Positions 63,197-64,000 of a stretch of DNA of 64,000 nucleotides are shown here, one piece after another. Source of the DNA: Rotaria macrura (Eukaryota > Rotifera > Eurotatoria > Philodinida > Philodinidae); the NCBI GenBank assembly GCA_900239685.1, contig OENT01000331.1, forward strand, positions 62,001 through 126,000, read 5' to 3'. The first letter of the stretch is position 1. The number at the start of each line of letters is the position of its first letter. The position numbers and the translations under genes are program-made. The notes under the pieces are model-generated. The model was not told the origin of the DNA. It ran no database searches and saw only the letters and a program-made list of their open reading frames with translations.

Positions 63197-64000
63197 ATTT
63201 CAGAAACTAAACTGAACACATTCAAATGAAAATAAAACGTAAGTTTCAAAGATATATTTATTGATAGAAGTCTTGTTTTTGAACAGATAAAAGCATAAAA
63301 TTGAATCAAATCATGAACGTTGAATAGAAATAAGATGACGGAATAACTTTAATATCATTTGCTCTTCATTTGTGCCTTTTGATAGTCATCAATTGAAAAG
63401 TTCATCATTGGAGAAGGGTGACCTACTGTCACAAATAACAATTTTTGTCTTGTCACACTAAAAAAACTTTGATATTGAATAAACTATATCAAAGAAAAAG
63501 GAATTGATCTCATGAAAATCTTTCAAACATCAAGAGGATTCTATTTTACTGTATCAGTTAGATCAGTATTGAAATGTAACATGTATCACGATGAAATGGT
63601 CCATGAAGAAGATATGTATTGATTTCTAGGAAAATGTTTATTGAAAATCGGCATGCATCTATGTTTTTCCATAGCTCATACTTTATATTGTACTTCAACG
63701 ATCGACAAATGTTGTATTCACTAATGACTATAATCAGTGTCATATGAGATAAATCTCATGCATATGATAATAATAGTCCCGAAGTATCTCTTGGTGTATG
63801 ACGAAATGATAAACAGTATGGCATGATATTTATTCGAAACATTGCTCACTAACTACAAAATAACATTTAAAAGAAACTTAATCGAGAGAAGAATTGAGCG
63901 AAAGTTTAGATATAATTGTAGATAATAAAGATAATTTTCTCTATTGTTGATCTTGAGTTGGCATATCGTGAATATGATGTTGCATATTGTCGACAAAACT
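63197..64000. other. Window end, nothing recognised
   Basis: AT-rich sequence with only short open frames. Confidence 0.5.

Overview
This window is nuclear DNA from a eukaryote, most likely a small invertebrate animal. Genes are split by GT-AG introns that are mostly 43-70 nt long, the base composition is AT-rich with TCGA-rich words, and the recognisable products are animal-type membrane transporters. Bdelloid rotifers and mites would both fit. That placement is an inference from intron size and gene families; no ribosomal or mitochondrial marker is present. A 210-base run of N shows that this is a scaffold.

Layout. 0.4-5.9 kb (minus): a gene with six identically spaced C2HC (UBZ4-like) zinc fingers, spread over phase-0 exons. 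8.65-9.1 kb (plus): an intact intronless TM2-domain membrane protein. 9.3-11.5 kb (plus): a six-exon single-pass receptor-like protein with a MAM-like ectodomain. 12.1-12.7 kb (minus): the 3' part of an unrecognised, very basic protein. 12.9-19.2 kb (minus): a complete six-exon OATP (SLCO) transporter; its 4.1-kb third-exon boundary intron carries a hAT-like element. 23.2-26.3 kb (plus): a GH35 beta-galactosidase-like gene with an in-frame TGA and an altered catalytic motif. 29.5-31.4 kb (minus): orphan coding exons. 34.7-39.4 kb (minus): an ABCH-type half transporter in at least 16 exons. 49.1-49.6 kb (plus): a small three-exon membrane protein. 52.1 kb: tRNA-Ala(TGC). 57.4-58.7 kb (minus): a complete nine-exon mitochondrial S-adenosylmethionine carrier (SLC25A26 type).

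The rest is long non-coding sequence with many non-autonomous DNA transposons. There are three hAT-like elements with 8-bp target duplications (15.1-16.3, 32.8-34.2 and 41.2-41.4 kb), a 1.45-kb foldback element (55.5-56.9 kb), and an inverted pair of one repeat family (46 and 62 kb). The 46-kb copy contains the N gap, which looks like an assembly artefact. The genes do not form a functional cluster. Three are transporters (OATP, ABCH, SAM carrier), but that is typical of an animal genome. Exons were joined by hand from splice sites and reading phase. For OATP, ABCH, SLC25A26, the receptor-like gene and the small three-exon gene, the joined lengths are exact multiples of three. I found no convincing operon-like, CRISPR or viral system.
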